Shown here in pieces: positions 42,019-53,977 of a stretch of 64,000 bases of DNA (positions are counted from its first letter, which is position 1; each line of letters begins with the position of its first letter). The translations under genes and the position numbers were made by a program. The stretch is taken from positions 10,705,161-10,769,160 of the forward strand of contig CM070517.1 in NCBI GenBank assembly GCA_036346375.1. The letters run 5' to 3'. The DNA comes from Guadua angustifolia (Eukaryota; Streptophyta; Magnoliopsida; Poales; Poaceae). The notes under the pieces are model-generated. The model was given only the letters and a program-made list of their open reading frames with translations, ran no database searches and was not told the DNA's origin.

Positions 42019-43211
42019 ATGGTGAACACTCGCAACAACGGAGCAGGAGGTAGTGGTTCGCGCCCAGGAGGCAGTCAGAGTAGTACACCACCAACGCAGG
42101 CAGCACCGCCAATGGATATGCAGAATCTAGGAGCATTTCTCGCAGCACAGACTCAATTAATGCAGACTATGATGGCAACCGTGCAACAGATCAACACCCA
42201 GGCAGTCGCCAATAATCAGGTTAACCACAATGGACCACGACCTTATTCAAGATTGTCCGAGTTTATGAGGACGCGTCCACCGACATTCTCGGGCAATGCT
42301 AGCCCGCTAGAAGCAGATGATTGGTTGAGAACCATCGAAAGGAAATTGCACATAACGCAGTGTGAAGAAAACGAGAGGGTACTTTATGCCTCTCACTAGC
42401 TAGAGGGAACGGCAGCAGAATGGTGGGAAAACTACTGCGCGTCGCAGAGAACCCGCAGGAAATTACTTGGGAAGAATTCACCATAGCTTTTTGTCAATAC
42501 CATGTGCCGGAGGGTATCATGGAATTGAAAAAGGAGGAATTCAGGACGCTTAAACAAGGAGGCCAGTCAGTGGCTGATTATTTGAACAAGTTCACACAAT
42601 TAGCACGCTACGCTCCAGAAGACGTAGCAACAGACAAAGCAAGGCAGTCTCGCTTTGTGAAGGGACTCAACACTGGCTTACAGGTGGGGCTGATCACCCA
42701 TACTTTCCTAGATTTTCAAGAATTGGTAAACAAGGCGCTCGTACTGGAGGACAAGCGTAAGGAACTGGATGATAACCGTAAACGCCGCATGGCACAGCAG
42801 GGAGGACGCCATGGCCAGCAAAGACCAAGAATGATGCCTCAGCAGTTCCACAGGTTTCCGCAGGGAAACGTTGTCAGGACACCGCCGCCAATGCCAAGAC
42901 CAGCCGGACAAACCCCTCAGACTCCTGTCAGAGTTAATAATCAGGGTAGTGGAAATCAGCAGATGGCAGGAAGGCGCTGCTACAACTGCAACGAAACCGG
43001 ACATTTCGCCAATATGTGCCCCAAGAAAGGAGGAGTGACCCCAGTGCGCTTCAACTTAGGGAGCACACTAGCCAAGACCCCTATCCAAGGAGGAAGTCAG
43101 GACCTACACCAGCTGGGACTACGCCGCAAGCATTCTCTCGAGGCAGAGTCAATCACATTGCAGCAGACGAAGTCCAGAATGCCACGGACGTCGTGCTTGG
43201 TAAGTTCCTAG
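42019..43211 (+). pseudogene. gag: Gag of Tekay element
   Basis: The ATG at 42019 follows GAATCAGCAG and gives an N-terminal G/S/Q-rich tail, MQNLGAFLAAQTQLMQTMM (predicted helix) and PPTFSGNASPLEADDWLRTI, the start of the capsid domain. A TAG at 42397-42399 replaces glutamine in SH-Q-LEGTA, and a frameshift follows near 42450. The second frame, from 42420, holds the rest of capsid (ITWEEFTIAFCQYHVPEGIM, FRTLKQGGQSVADYLNKFTQ). The CCHC zinc knuckle is at 42978-43019 (C-Y-N-C, H, C). Frame breaks continue into protease. Gag would form particles and bind RNA. Confidence 0.9.
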
Positions 43212-43579
43212 TCAACTCAGTGCCAGCTACAGTATTATTTGATTCGGGAGCTTCACATTCGTTCGTTTCTCGAGATTTTGCTATGACAAATGATCTGGAT
43301 ATTGTTAACCTTAAAAGTACACTCCTAGTTCAATCCCCTGGATCAGAACTCCGTTCTAAGGTCGGATGTTCTGGAGTTAAGCTACTAATAAAAGGAGTAG
43401 AGTTCCTAGCGAACCTTATTATACTAGATACCAAAACCCTGGATGTTATCCTGGGAATGGATTGGTTGACTAAGCATAAGGTTGTATTAGACTGCGGACG
43501 GAGAGTTGTGTCTATTGAGAGCCCTGAAGGTAGGAAAGTGGAATTTCAAGCAGTAGTAGTTCGAGGAGGGAGATGTTAG
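43016..43579 (+). pseudogene. Aspartic protease of Tekay element
   Basis: A 187-codon open frame overlaps the end of Gag in a different phase. The catalytic DSGAS is at 43241-43255, in VLFDSGASHSFVS. The downstream block DVILGMDWLTKHKVVLDCG, standard in Gypsy retropepsins, is at about 43441-43498. The start codon is internal. After the frame's end at 43579 the RT frame begins 4 bp upstream (43573), so the stop splits what is normally one Pol polyprotein. Confidence 0.85.
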
Positions 43580-44560
43580 TGAACAATTTGGAAGCCGTCA
43601 GTATAAGTGATGTACCAGTGGTCAGTGAATACCCAGATGTTTTTCCCGAGGAATTACCAGGGATGCCACCAGACAGAGACATAGAATTTGTAATTGACTT
43701 AGTACCAGGGACAGCACCCATAGCAAAGAGACCATATCGGATGTCCACCGAAGAGCTGGTTGAGATGAAAAAGCAGATCGAAGAACTGTTGGAAAAAGGG
43801 TTCATTAGACCGAGCTCATCACCATGGGGAGCACCGGTCTTGTTTGTTAAGAAGAAAGATGGGAGTTTCCGTATGTGTATAGATTATCGTGCACTTAACG
43901 AAGTGACGATAAAGAATAAATACCCATTACCCCGGATAGACGATCTTTTCGATCAACTAAGAGGAGTGGGAGTATTTTCCAAAATCGACCTTAGGTCAGG
44001 ATATCACCAGTTGAAAATCAAAACAGAAGACATACCCAAGACCACATTTTCTTCAAGATATGGGCACTACGAGTTCACCGTGATATCATTCGGATTGACA
44101 AATGCGCCTGCTTACTTTATGAACTTAATGAACAAAGTATTTATGTAATACTTAGACAAATTTGTGGTCGTATTCATAGATGATATTCTGGTTTATTCAA
44201 GGACGGATGAAGAGCACGTCCAACAATTGAGATTAGTGCTGGAGAAACTAAGAGAGCAACAGTTGTATGCGAAATTCAGTAAGTGCGATTTCTGGAAGAG
44301 TAGGGTAGATTTCTTAGGGCATGTCATGACTGCCGAAGGAATCATGATGACCCAAGCAAGGTCGAGACAATCTTGCATTAGGAGTCGCCAAAGACAGTTC
44401 GCAAGTTCGAGTTTTCTTGGAATGGTGGTTATTACGGCCGATTCATAGAAGGGTTTTCCACAATTGCTAAGCCAATTACACAATTGTTAAAGAAGGAAAA
44501 GAAGTTTGTTTGGACACCAGATTGCGAGAAGAGTTTTCAAGAATTGAAGAAAAAATGACA
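43573..44560 (+). pseudogene. Reverse transcriptase of Tekay element
   Basis: RT blocks appear in order: SEYPDVFPEELPGMPPDR, RPYRMSTEELVEMKKQIEEL, VKKKDGSFRMCIDYRALNEV, FSKIDLRSGYHQLKIK (first catalytic Asp) and SFGLTNAPAYFMNLMN. TAA at 44146-44148 replaces glutamine before YLDKF. The FIDD catalytic box is at 44173-44184. Frameshifts at about 44355 and 44440 disrupt the thumb, and a TGA lies at about 44557. FIDD is a usual variant of YIDD in Gypsy elements. Confidence 0.92.
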
Positions 44561-44568
44561 TCAACACG

Positions 44569-46498
44569 GTGTTAGTTCAATGGGATGTGCACCAGAGTTT
44601 TGATATCTATTGCGATGCATCACGCCAAGGACTTGGATGCGTGTTGATGCAAAATGGAAAGGTAGTAGCCTATGCATCAAGGCAATTAAGGCCACATGAA
44701 GGGAATTACCCAACGCACGATCTAGAGTTAGCAGCTGTAGTGCATGCCCTGAAGATATGGTGTCACTATCTTATCGGCAATAGATGTGAGGTGTATACAG
44801 ATCATAAGAGCCTTAAATACATTTTCACCCAATCTGATCTGAACAAGAGACAAAGGAGATGGTTGGAACTGATCAAGGATTACAACATGGGTATCCATTA
44901 TCATCCCGGTAAGGCCAATGTAGTGGCTGATGCCTTGAGTCGGAAAAATCATAGTATAGATATGATAGTGGGAGAAGGCCAGAAAGAATTGTGCAAGGAT
45001 CTTCAGAGATTAAAATTGGAAGTTGTTCCAGGAGGATTCGTGGCCGCGTTAGAGGTAAAGCCTATCTTGGAAGACCAGATTAGAGAAGGTCAGAAGAATG
45101 ATGAGAAAATCAAGCGAATCAAAGCCAAGATGGAAGGAGGACAAGCGAAAGACTTTAAGCTGGACGAACAAGGCACGATGTGGATGAAAGAGCGTATCTG
45201 TGTACCTAACAAAAAGGAGCTGAAGCAGTTAATACTGGAGGAAGCTCACGATTCCAAGTATTCGATTCACCCAGGAAGTGCAAAAATGTATCAAGATTTA
45301 AAAGAGAGGTTCTGGTGGCCAAATATGAAGAGAGAGGTAGCTGAGCATGTAGCCCTATGTGATGTATGTCAGCAAGTCAAAGCTATGCATCAGAGACCAG
45401 CAGGACTGCTACAACCGTTAAAAATACCAGAGTGGAAATGGGAAGAAATCGGAATGGATTTCATTACCGGATTGCCAAGGACGCAAGGAGGTTATGACTC
45501 CATATGGGTCATCGTGGACCGATTGACAAAAGTCGCACACTTCATACCAGTAAAAACCACCTATTCAGGAGATAAGTTAGCCGAGCTATACATGGCAAGA
45601 GTCGTTTGCTTGCATGGAGTGCCAAGGAAGATAGTATCGGACAGAGGTACCCAATTTACCTCAAGATTTTGGGATAAATTGCATACAGCAATGGGCACCC
45701 GTTTGAAACTTCAGTACAGCTTACCACCCGCAGACAGATGGACAGACTGAAAGAGTCAACCAGATATTAGAAGATATGTTAAGAGCCTGTGCGTTAGCAT
45801 ATACATCAACTTGGGATAAATGTTTGCCGTATGCGGAATTCAGTTACAACAATAGCTATCAGGCAAGTCTTCAGATGTCACCTTTCGAAGCATTGTATGG
45901 TCGACCTTGTAGGACGCCGTTAAATTGGAATGAGACGGGTGAGCGTCGTGTCTTCGGACCAGATATACTGCAAGAAGCCGAAGAGCAAATAGCACTAATC
46001 AGAGAAAGGTTAAAGATCACGCAGTCAAGGCAGAAGAGTTACGCAGACAACCGCCGCAGGGATTTGAGCTTTGAGCCTGAAGATTATGTGTATCTTAGAG
46101 TTACGCCCCTAAAAGGAGTCCAGAGGTTTCACAAAAAGGGAAAACTTGCACCAAGATATGTAGGACCGTTCAAGATCGTGAGCCGTAAAGGCGAGGTTGC
46201 GTATCAACTGGAGTTACCGCAGTCATTAGCAGGCGTACACAATGTCTTTCATGTATCGCAACTTCAGAAGTGTCTCCGAGTGCCTGAGGAGCAAACGTCG
46301 CTAAAAGAAGTGGAACTACAGGAAGACTTCACTTACAAGGAACAGCCGATAAAAATTCTGGATATAATGGATCGGAAAACAAGAAACAAGACAACCCGTT
46401 TCTGCAGAGTTCAGTGGAGCAACCACACAGAAAGCGAGGCCACCTGGGAACGAGAGGAAGATCTGAAAAAGGAATTCCCAAACCTATTCTTTAGTTAA
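44569..46498 (+). pseudogene. RNase H, integrase and chromodomain of Tekay element
   Basis: The frame 44569-45750 (393 codons) starts inside RNase H: IYCDASRQGLGCVLMQNGK (catalytic Asp), DLELAAVVHALKIW (Glu) and VYTDHKSLKYI (Asp), ending ADALSRK. Integrase follows with its zinc finger (HDS...HPGS...CDVC), GMDFITGLP (D) and VSDRGTQFTS (D). A frameshift near 45745 falls just before the catalytic Glu. The second frame, 45776-46498, runs through AYTSTWDKCLPYAEFSYNNS, EALYGRPC and GPFKIVSRKGEVAYQLELP. It ends in a chromodomain (about 46385-46498, WSNHTESEATWEREEDL). Chromodomains direct chromovirus integration to heterochromatin marks. Confidence 0.93.
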
Positions 46499-46528
46499 GC
46501 TTCGAATCTCGGGGACGAGATTCTGTTA

Positions 46529-46541
46529 AGGGGGGTAGGTT
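46529..46541 (+). other. Polypurine tract of Tekay element
   Basis: AAGGGGGGTAGGT abuts the 3' LTR start TGTAACGTCC at 46542. The tract follows the pol stop by about 30 bp and primes plus-strand synthesis. GGGGACGAGATT just upstream is a typical conserved block at this spot in Tekay elements. Confidence 0.8.
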
Positions 46542-47109
46542 TGTAACGTCCCGAAATTTGGCCCGATTTTAATTTATGAAGTTATTTGGATTTTTTTGAA
46601 TTAATTAAAGTTTATTTGCATTTAATTGATTTTATCTGAATTTTTGGATTTAATTGAATTTTTGTGGATTTTTGGGAATTTATTGGATTTCAATAAAATT
46701 AAATTGAATTATTCTTCTCTTGATTAATTAATAACAGAAAAATTATTTATCAAAAATAAATGAAAATATTTTATTTAAGCTCTAAATACCTTGAAATATT
46801 TTCTGGAATTTTTCTAGAATTTTTCGGGTATTTTTAGTGCCCTAAATAATTACTTTGAATTTCTGCATTTATTTTATTGGAAAAATCGAAAAATCCCGTA
46901 GCTACAGTGTCGGGCCGAGCCCAACACTGTGCTGTCGCCGAAAACCCTAATCGCCACCGAATCTAGACTATCGGATCGTGATCGAACGGCAGACGTGATC
47001 GCTCCGCCTCGGGACTGTGCGCGACTGTGCACCGCCGTCCGCCGTTGGGTGCCGAAGATCATGTCAGGGATTTTGCGCGCGCCTCGAGGCATTTCCGGGC
47101 GAGTGGAGT
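46542..47109 (+). repeat. 3' LTR of Tekay element, left piece
   Basis: It starts TGTAACGTCCCGAAATTTGG and follows 37701-38270 of the 5' LTR with small differences. It ends at GGGCGAGTGGAGT, where the CRM element has inserted. The last five bases (GGAGT, 47105-47109) are the left target-site copy. Confidence 0.92.
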
Positions 47110-48038
47110 TGATGCGGACATCTCCACAACGGATACAACCAGCGCTAACTCATCTCACCAAAATGTACAAGGACCACTCACTCGAGCGCGTGCACACAAA
47201 TTAAATTATCAGGTGAAGTCGTTCCTAAGTGTTCCTACTAAAGACTTAGTGAATTGAATGCTATTTAATTCTTGTGATCATGTTATTCTTATTAGGAACC
47301 AGGGAGAAGAGCCACCAAGTGCAAAGAGACTCGAATCCAAGTCGAAGGCTTGAAGGAAGTCCAAGTCAAATTTGGACTCGCAGACCACATCAACTTCAAA
47401 CATTCATAACTTTTTATCTAGAGGACTTCTGGAGGCCCACGAGTACAGGATTGAAAGATCTGCTCGTCCTCTTTCAAACGGATTCGAAATCACCTTAAAA
47501 TTCCTTCCGAGTCAACAGGAAACTGCAAAACAATGGAGACTACTTTTCCTGTCCGAGTCAGTTTGGGCTGCGGGTCTTCTAATCCGAGTTGTATTAGATA
47601 GGCCCATGTTAAGGCCTGGTGTTGCATGCCCTTGGACTATAAATAGCCAGCCGCCACCATAATTAGGGTTTGGGTTTCGTTTGATTAAGGTTAGCCATTG
47701 CTTCCGCTTGTACTCGCGCGTGTCGACTAGACCACCCGTCTACTTGTCATCGGAACCCTAATTTCGAGTGTTCTTGCTTCGGAACCAATCTACATTCATA
47801 TTCGCAATTGAGTTGCTTGTTATCTCTTATTCTTGCTGGTTCTTCGATTGCTTGCAGGAACAAAGACCTTCGTGGTCAGGTTGGTCGCGCTTCCGCGAGA
47901 TCAATAACCTTCAGGAGGGTGGTGTACCGGTCGCTAAGGCGCAACGTCGGTTCGTTGTAGTCGGGCCGCCAACTTTGTCCTCCACCAAATCGACGCTACC
48001 TATTCTCATCGAAAGATCGGGACGCCCAGTTCATATCA
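47110..48038 (+). repeat. 5' LTR of CRM element
   Basis: The 929-bp LTR has TATAAATA at 47638-47645, about 400 bp from its end, the likely promoter TATA box. A copy of the pol C-terminal coding sequence lies at its start (about 47112-47256), ending in a TGA in place of the tryptophan-type or glycine codon in the 3' copy (GAATTGAATG versus GAATGGAATG). Confidence 0.93.
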
Positions 48039-48040
48039 AG

Positions 48041-48052
48041 TGGTATCAGAGC
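48041..48052 (+). other. Primer-binding site of CRM element
   Basis: TGGTATCAGAGC begins two bases after the LTR end. It is complementary to the initiator methionine tRNA 3' end and shares the first 12 bases with the Tekay PBS at 40783. Confidence 0.9.
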
Positions 48053-48280
48053 TCAAGGTTGCTCGGTGAGATCTCCTATCAATTTGCATTTTTCTACCTA
48101 GAGTCCAGAAAATTTGCCCCACCAAAAACAAGATTTGTTCCTCTGTCCAAAACTTTTTGTGCCTTGCTTTTACTGCGTAGTTCTCCGCTTGTTGAATTCA
48201 CGGTTGCTTCGTCGAGTTGGGTGGCTGGTCTTTGGTTTCTACCCTTAGAATTTCGAGTTCGAGTCACGTTTTGATCACAG

Positions 48281-48811
48281 TTGCGTTTCGGAATTGAGTC
48301 GGAGTCCTTAGTAGATATCAGATCCGAAAAAAAAGAAGAAGAAGGAGAAACAAGAGTATCTTCAGAAGAGGGTTCGCCCATCGCGTGCAGTGCTCGCCCG
48401 ATTGCTCGCCTGTTGCGTGTTGTGCTCGCCCGAGCGGTCGCCCAAAGTGCGTGTTTCGCCGAGTGCTCTTTGTCGCGGTCGTGCTCGCCCGAGTGGTCGC
48501 CCAAAGCGATGTTTCGCCGAGTGCTCGCCCATCGTGTGCAATGGTCGCCGAGTGCTCGCCCATCGTGTGCGCTGGTCGCCGAGTGCTCGCCCATCACGCG
48601 ATGCTCGCCGAGTGCTCGCCCATCGCTTGCGATGCTTTCGCCGAGTACTCGCCCATCGCGCTTGATGGTCGCCCAAAGTGCAAGCTTTCGCCCGAGTGCT
48701 CGCCGACTGCGTGAGCTGGTCGCCAAGTGTTCGTCGACTGCGTATCGGAGAAGAAAAAGGCAAGTGCAATTTTCAAAAGCCGCACTAGATCAATTGCAAA
48801 CCAAAGTTTAG
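48281..48811. repeat. GC-rich minisatellite in CRM leader
   Basis: From about 48365 to 48745 there are roughly twelve imperfect units of about 30 bp, with consensus close to CGCCGAGTGCTCGCCCATCG followed by a variable GTGCGATGGT. A frame of 176 codons (48281-48811) and long - strand frames run through it simply because the repeat lacks stops; I do not regard them as genes. The array lies in the untranslated leader between PBS and gag. It is followed by a GA microsatellite at 48811-48826 and an A-rich tract near 48928-48944. Confidence 0.75.
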
Positions 48812-49443
48812 AGAGAGAGAGAGAGTATCTTTTAATTACCTTTATACCCTTGGTCAAAAAAAAGTGTGTGTGGTGAGTATTGTTTGGAGTCCTTTGCGTC
48901 TGTTATTCAGTTTTGGGGCTCCCACAAAAAAAATAAAAAAAAAGGAGGAGCCCTAGCTGTTTGCTTTGTGTTGAGAACGTTTCTGTGGCATCGTTGGTGA
49001 TTAGGCTCGCGTCTCTAGTGTGGTTGAGGCTAGGACCAGCACCATACTGTCGTGGAACGTTTATTCAACTTGTTGTGACTATTGTGGTACGAGCTATCCT
49101 TTGCTACAATTGCCACCACCTATAGCTCCACGAAAAAACTACAACTTACTGTGCTCTTGCGTTTGGCACTGTGACACCACCTCTCCAGAGATTTTGACTT
49201 GCGGTCACGACACCTCCCGCTAAGGCTTGGTAAGGCTGGTAAGAACTTGGTGATACAAGTTGAGAGTTGAGAGACAGCGCCCTTTTCCTGCGATTGTTTG
49301 TTCTTTTGTCTTCTAACCATGTCGAAACAATGAGCAATGATGGGCTGACATTCCCCTACTTTTCGGGAATCATTCAACATTTGAGCGCCAAGTTAAGCCG
49401 CATGCTTGAGAGGGCCTCGATGGTGATGTGCGGTGGTAAATGA

Positions 49444-50574
49444 GTGGTGGGACAGGTGGAGAAGGCTCAGATTGACACCAACGCCAGGCTGACAAATTTG
49501 GAGGTTTCTGTTGGCACCATCAATACCAACTTGACGGAGGTTTTGCGGCGCCTTGAGAACATGGGCCGAGTACCTCCTATGGCACGCGGTAATGGTGTGT
49601 TGGGCAGCGAGGTGGATGAGAACGTCGACGACTACGTTGCTGACTCGGAGCTTGAGGAAGACCCTGCACGGCGTCAACTTCACCGCAATCGGCATGATAT
49701 GGGTCCTTTGCGCCCCCGGCATGAGGTACATGACTATGATGATTTGCTTGGTAAGGTTAAGTTTACCATACCTCCTTTTGATGGTAAATATGATCCTGAT
49801 GCATACCTCACGTGGGAATTAGTCAGAGAACAAAAGTTTGCATGCCATGAGTATCCCGAAAACAAAAGAGTTAGAGCTGCCACTAGTGAGTTCACCGATT
49901 TTGCCTCTGTTTGGTGGAGTGAGTTTCGACGAAGAATCGATGCCGCACAAAACTGGGTTGATTTGAAAAGAATCATGCGAGCTAGATTTGTACCTTCTTA
50001 CTACCAGCGTGATTTGTTGAATAAGCTTCAGTTGCTTAGGCAAGATAGTAAGAGTGTAGAGGAATACTATCAAGAATTACAAATGGGCATGTTATTTGTG
50101 GAATAGAGGAGTGCGAGGAGGTCGCTATGGCTAGATTTATGGGTGGGCTGAACCGTGAGATTTATGACATCGTTAGTTACAAGGAATATAATTCAATCAC
50201 CCGCTTGTTTCATCTTGCTTGCCATGCCGAAAGAGAAGTGCAAGGACGACATAAATGGTCTAGCACGAGAACTAATATTCTGCAGTCGTGCTAACACTTG
50301 GTCAACACGAGCTCCATCTACAACCACAAGACAACCGATCGCACCATCCTCCAACAACAACAAGAACCGACCTCCATCTCGCCGCGCCGATCGCCAAGGC
50401 TTCGGAGGTAACAAAATCGCTGCACGAGAGGCCACTAAGAGCTCCGCTTGGTTGCCTCAACGGGAGGACGAGGATGTGCAATGCCATCAATGCAAGGGTT
50501 ATGGTCACATGAGGAGTCAATGTCCGAGCAAGCGCAGCCGATTAAGCGAGACAATGGTGAGTATTCTTCGCTAG
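49444..50574 (+). pseudogene. gag: Gag of CRM element
   Basis: The frame 49444-50106 starts (probably internally) with a helical stretch QIDTNARLTNLEVSVGTIN. The capsid-like core then appears: DDLLGKVKFTIPPFDGKYDP, WELVREQKFACHEYPENKRV and WWSEFRR. A frameshift at about 50098 separates QELQMGML from the next part. The frame 50155-50574 ends with a serine/arginine-rich segment and a CCHC zinc knuckle at 50482-50523 (CHQCKGYGHMRSQC). The order matches CRM elements of grasses. An upstream start near 49319 (MSKQ followed by a stop) may be the original N-terminus. Confidence 0.85.
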
Positions 50575-50701
50575 TGATTTGGATGAAGAAACATATGCTA
50601 TGCTTGCGGTGACAATGCAGGAGCAGAGATGATCAAGACCAGAAGATCACATTGAAGCCGACCATCTTGACCATTATGAGAGCCTCATTGTACAACAGGC
50701 A

Positions 50702-51490
50702 TTGAGTGTCCAGATTGGAAAGACCGACCAAAATCAGCGACACAACCTGTTCCAAACCAAGTGTGTCGTCAAGGAGCGATCATGTCGTGTGATCATTGAC
50801 GGAGGAAGTTGCAATAACCTTGCAAGTTTTAACATGGTGGAGAAGCTTTCGTTGGAGACAAGACCACACCCCCAACTCTACTATGTTCAATGGTTCAACA
50901 ACATTGGTGAGGTTAAGGTTACACGCTTGGTGCGAGTACAATTTGCTATTGGTTCCTATCATGATTCTGTTGAATGTGATGTCGTACCTATGCAAGCATG
51001 TTCTATATTGTTAGGTAGACTATGGCAATATGATAAAAGTTCTGTGCATGATGGTAGAACCAACCAGTATTCTTTTGTGCATAAGGGAAGGAAGATTGTA
51101 TTGCATCCGAGGACCCTTGATTCTATTCTTAAGGAAGACATTGCTAGAGCTAGTAAGCAAAAGATTGATGAAAATGCTAAAAAGAAAACTTCTAGTTCTG
51201 CTTGTGATAACAAAAATGAGATTAAATTGAAAGGTGCATGTTTTCGCCGCCAAATCGATGTGAAGGAACTAATTGTTGATGAATCTGCTTGCTATGCCTT
51301 AGTTTGCAAGGATGCATTGTTCTCACTTGAGAAGATACTTGTTGCTTTTGCCTCCTCGCCGTGGCTAACCTTTTGCAGGAGTATTCGATGTTTTTCCCAA
51401 GGACGTTCCTTGGGCTTGCCACCAATTCGAGGGATTGAACATCGATTGACCTCATCCTCGAGCCTCTTTGCCCAATCGAGCGCCATATAG
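50702..51490 (+). pseudogene. Aspartic protease of CRM element
   Basis: A 262-codon open frame. The active site is IIDGGSCNNLAS (about 50795-50830), using DGG as CRM elements do. The second conserved block is ACSILLGRLWQYD (about 50996-51034). A lysine-rich, less conserved linker (KQKIDENAKKKTSSS) follows and leads into the RT N-terminus. After about 51370 the sequence reads in a shifted frame (FDVFPKDVP-type block). The start is internal to the polyprotein. Confidence 0.85.
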
Positions 51491-51499
51491 GACTAATCC

Positions 51500-52520
51500 G
51501 AAGAAACTAAGGAGATACAACGCCAAGTGCAAGAACCGCTGGACAAAGGGTACGTGCGTGAATCTCTTAGTCCTTGTGTCGTTCGGTCCTTTTAGTTCCT
51601 AAGAAGGATGGATCATGGCGCATGTGTGTGGATTGTAGAGCAATCAATAACATTACCATTAGATATCGTCATCCTATTCCTAGGTTAGATGATATGCTTG
51701 ATGAATTAAGTGGCTCTCTTGTGTTCTCTAAGGTTGATTTATGAGTGGTTACCACCAAATCCGCATGAAATTAGGAGATGAATGGAAAACAGCTTTCAAA
51801 ACTAAATTAGGTCTATATGAGTGGTTAGTGATGCCTTTTAGATTGACTAACGCACCTAGCACTTTCATGAGACTAATGAATGAAGTTTTGCGTGCTTTCA
51901 TTGGTAGATTTGTGGTAGTATACTTTGATGATATTTTGATCTATAGCAAATCATTAGAAGAACATCTTGCTCATTTGCGCGGTTGTTTTTGATGCCTTGC
52001 GAGATGCACGATTATTTGGTAACCTTGAGAAGTGCACATTTTGCACCGATCGAGTTGCTTTTCTTGGCTATGTTGTTACTCCCCAGGGAATCGAAGTTGA
52101 TCAAGCAAAGGTGGAGGCAATTCAGAGTTGGCCGACTCCTAAAACGGTCACGAAAGCGGAGTTTCCTTGGTGCCGGATTCTATCGTCGCGCCGTGAAAGA
52201 TTTCAGACAAGTGCTGCACCGCTAAATGAGTTGTCCAAGAAAGGCGTGGTTTTCCAATGGGGCAAGTCACATGAAGACGCCTTTGACTTGTTGAAAGAAA
52301 AGCTAACTCATGCACCACTGCTCCAACTCCCAGACTTTGGTAAGACTTTTGAACTTGAGTGTGATGCTAGTGGCATTGGGATTGGAGGTGTCTTGATCCA
52401 AGAAGGTAAGCCGATATGATTTCAAAGGAGAAATTATCTGGGCCTCGTTTGAACTATTCAACTTATGATAAGGAATTGTATGCACTAGTTCGAACATTAG
52501 AGACTTGGTAACATTATTTG
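51500..52520 (+). pseudogene. Reverse transcriptase and RNase H start of CRM element
   Basis: RT blocks in order: KKDGSWRMCVDCRAINN at about 51601-51650, RHPIPRLDDMLDELSG at about 51668-51714, and GYHQIRMKLGDEWKTAFKTK after a frameshift at about 51740. The main frame 51741-51992 carries LTNAPSTFMRLMNEVLRAF and the YFDD catalytic box at 51921-51932. A further frame (51967-52419) holds LEKCTFCTDRVAFLGYVVTP and the RNase H start ELECDASGIGIGGVL with its catalytic Asp. The wording RLDDMLDEL and DEWKTAFKTK is typical of CRM. Several frameshifts and stops prevent translation. Confidence 0.9.
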
Positions 52521-53977
52521 TGGCCCAAAGAGTTTGTTATACATTCTGATCATGAATCCTTGAAGCATATTTGTAGCCAAAATAAATTGAACCGAAGGCA
52601 TGCAACATGGGTAGAATTCATTGAGTCTTTTCCTTATGTTATCAAACACAAGAAGGGGAAGGATAATGTCATTGTTGATGCCTTATCTCGACGCTATACC
52701 ATGCTTTCACAACTAGACTCCAAAATCTTTGGCTTAGAAACAATTAAAGAGCAATACGCACTTGATGCTGATTTTAAAGATGTTATGCTAAATTGTAAGG
52801 AAGGAAGAGCTTGGAATAAGTTCATCGTTAATGATGGGTTTGTGTTTCGTTCTAACAAGTTATGCATTCCAGCTGGCTCTATTCGTTTGTTGTTGCTTCA
52901 GGAGGCGCATGGAGGAGGACTGATGGGACACTTTGGTGTGAAGAAGACAGAGGATGTGTTGGCCAACCCTTTTTATTGGCCAAAGATGAGGCTTGATGTG
53001 GAGCGCTATGTCTCTCGTTGTTCTACTTGCAATAAAGCTAAGTCACGATTGAACCCACATGGTTTACATATTCCTCTTCCTGTTCCTAGTATTCCATGGG
53101 AGGATATTTCAATGGACTTTGTTTTAGGCCTGCCTAGGACAAAGAGGGGGAGGGATAGTATATTTGTTGTCATGGATCGGTTTTCTAAGATGGCACATTT
53201 TATACCTTGTCATAAGAGCGATGATGCTACAAACATTGCTGATTTGTTTTTCAGGGAGATAGTTCGCTTACATGGAGTGCCTTCCACAATTGTGTCAGAC
53301 CGAGATGCTAAATTTTTGAGTCATTTTTTGCGGACGCTTTGGAAGAAACTGGGTACCAAGCTCTTGTTTTCTACTACATGACATCCTCAAACCGATGGCC
53401 GACGGAAGTCGCCAACCTAACATTGTCTACAATGTTGAGAGCCATTTTGAAGAAGAATTTGAAGATGTGGGAAGAGTGCCTACCTCATGTAGAGTTTGCC
53501 TATAACCGCCATTGCATTCTACTACCAAAATGACTCCTTTCCGTGGTATATAGTTTCAATCCTCGTGCACCAATTGATATTTTACCTTACCATGTTCGAA
53601 AGAGTAAATTTAGATGTCGCTCAACGTGCTGAATTTGTGCTGAAATTGCATGAGACTACTAAAGATAATATTGAGCGATGAATGCTAAATATAGAGTTGC
53701 TTGTAATCGGGGTAGGAAGGAATTAACTTTTGAACCGGAGATCTTGTTTGGTTGCACTTAAGAAAGGATAGGTTTCTGATTTACTTAAAATCTAAATTGA
53801 TGCCTAGAGTCGATGGTCCTTTAAAGTTCTTGCTAAGATCAATGATAATGCATACAAGCTTGATTTGCCTGCAGACTACGGCGTGAGCAATTCTTTCAAT
53901 GTTGCTGATTTGAAGCCGTACATGGGTGATGAAGATGAGCTTGAGTCGAGGACGACTTCATTTCAAGAGGGGGAGGA
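52518..53977 (+). pseudogene. RNase H end and integrase of CRM element
   Basis: The 287-codon frame 52518-53381 begins in RNase H (FVIHSDHESLKHI, then ADALSRR-type VDALSRR). Integrase follows: the zinc finger EAHGGGLMGHFGV ... CSTCNKAK, MDFVLGLPRTKRGRDSIF (catalytic D) and IVSDRDAKFLSHF (D). A frameshift near 53375 precedes the catalytic Glu region (TEVANLTLSTMLRAIL, 53400-53450). The stretch 53530-53860 has several stops. The polyprotein C-terminus then reappears in frame 53865-54221. Confidence 0.9.

Noticed and set aside
48365..48745. CRISPR-like array
   Set aside because: Units are imperfect, directly adjacent and without unique spacers, in a plant retrotransposon leader. It is a minisatellite.
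48281..48811. 176-codon ORF and overlapping minus-strand ORFs (48094-48726) in the CRM leader
   Set aside because: They run through a ~30-bp tandem repeat that lacks stops in several frames; no family motif and no conserved start.
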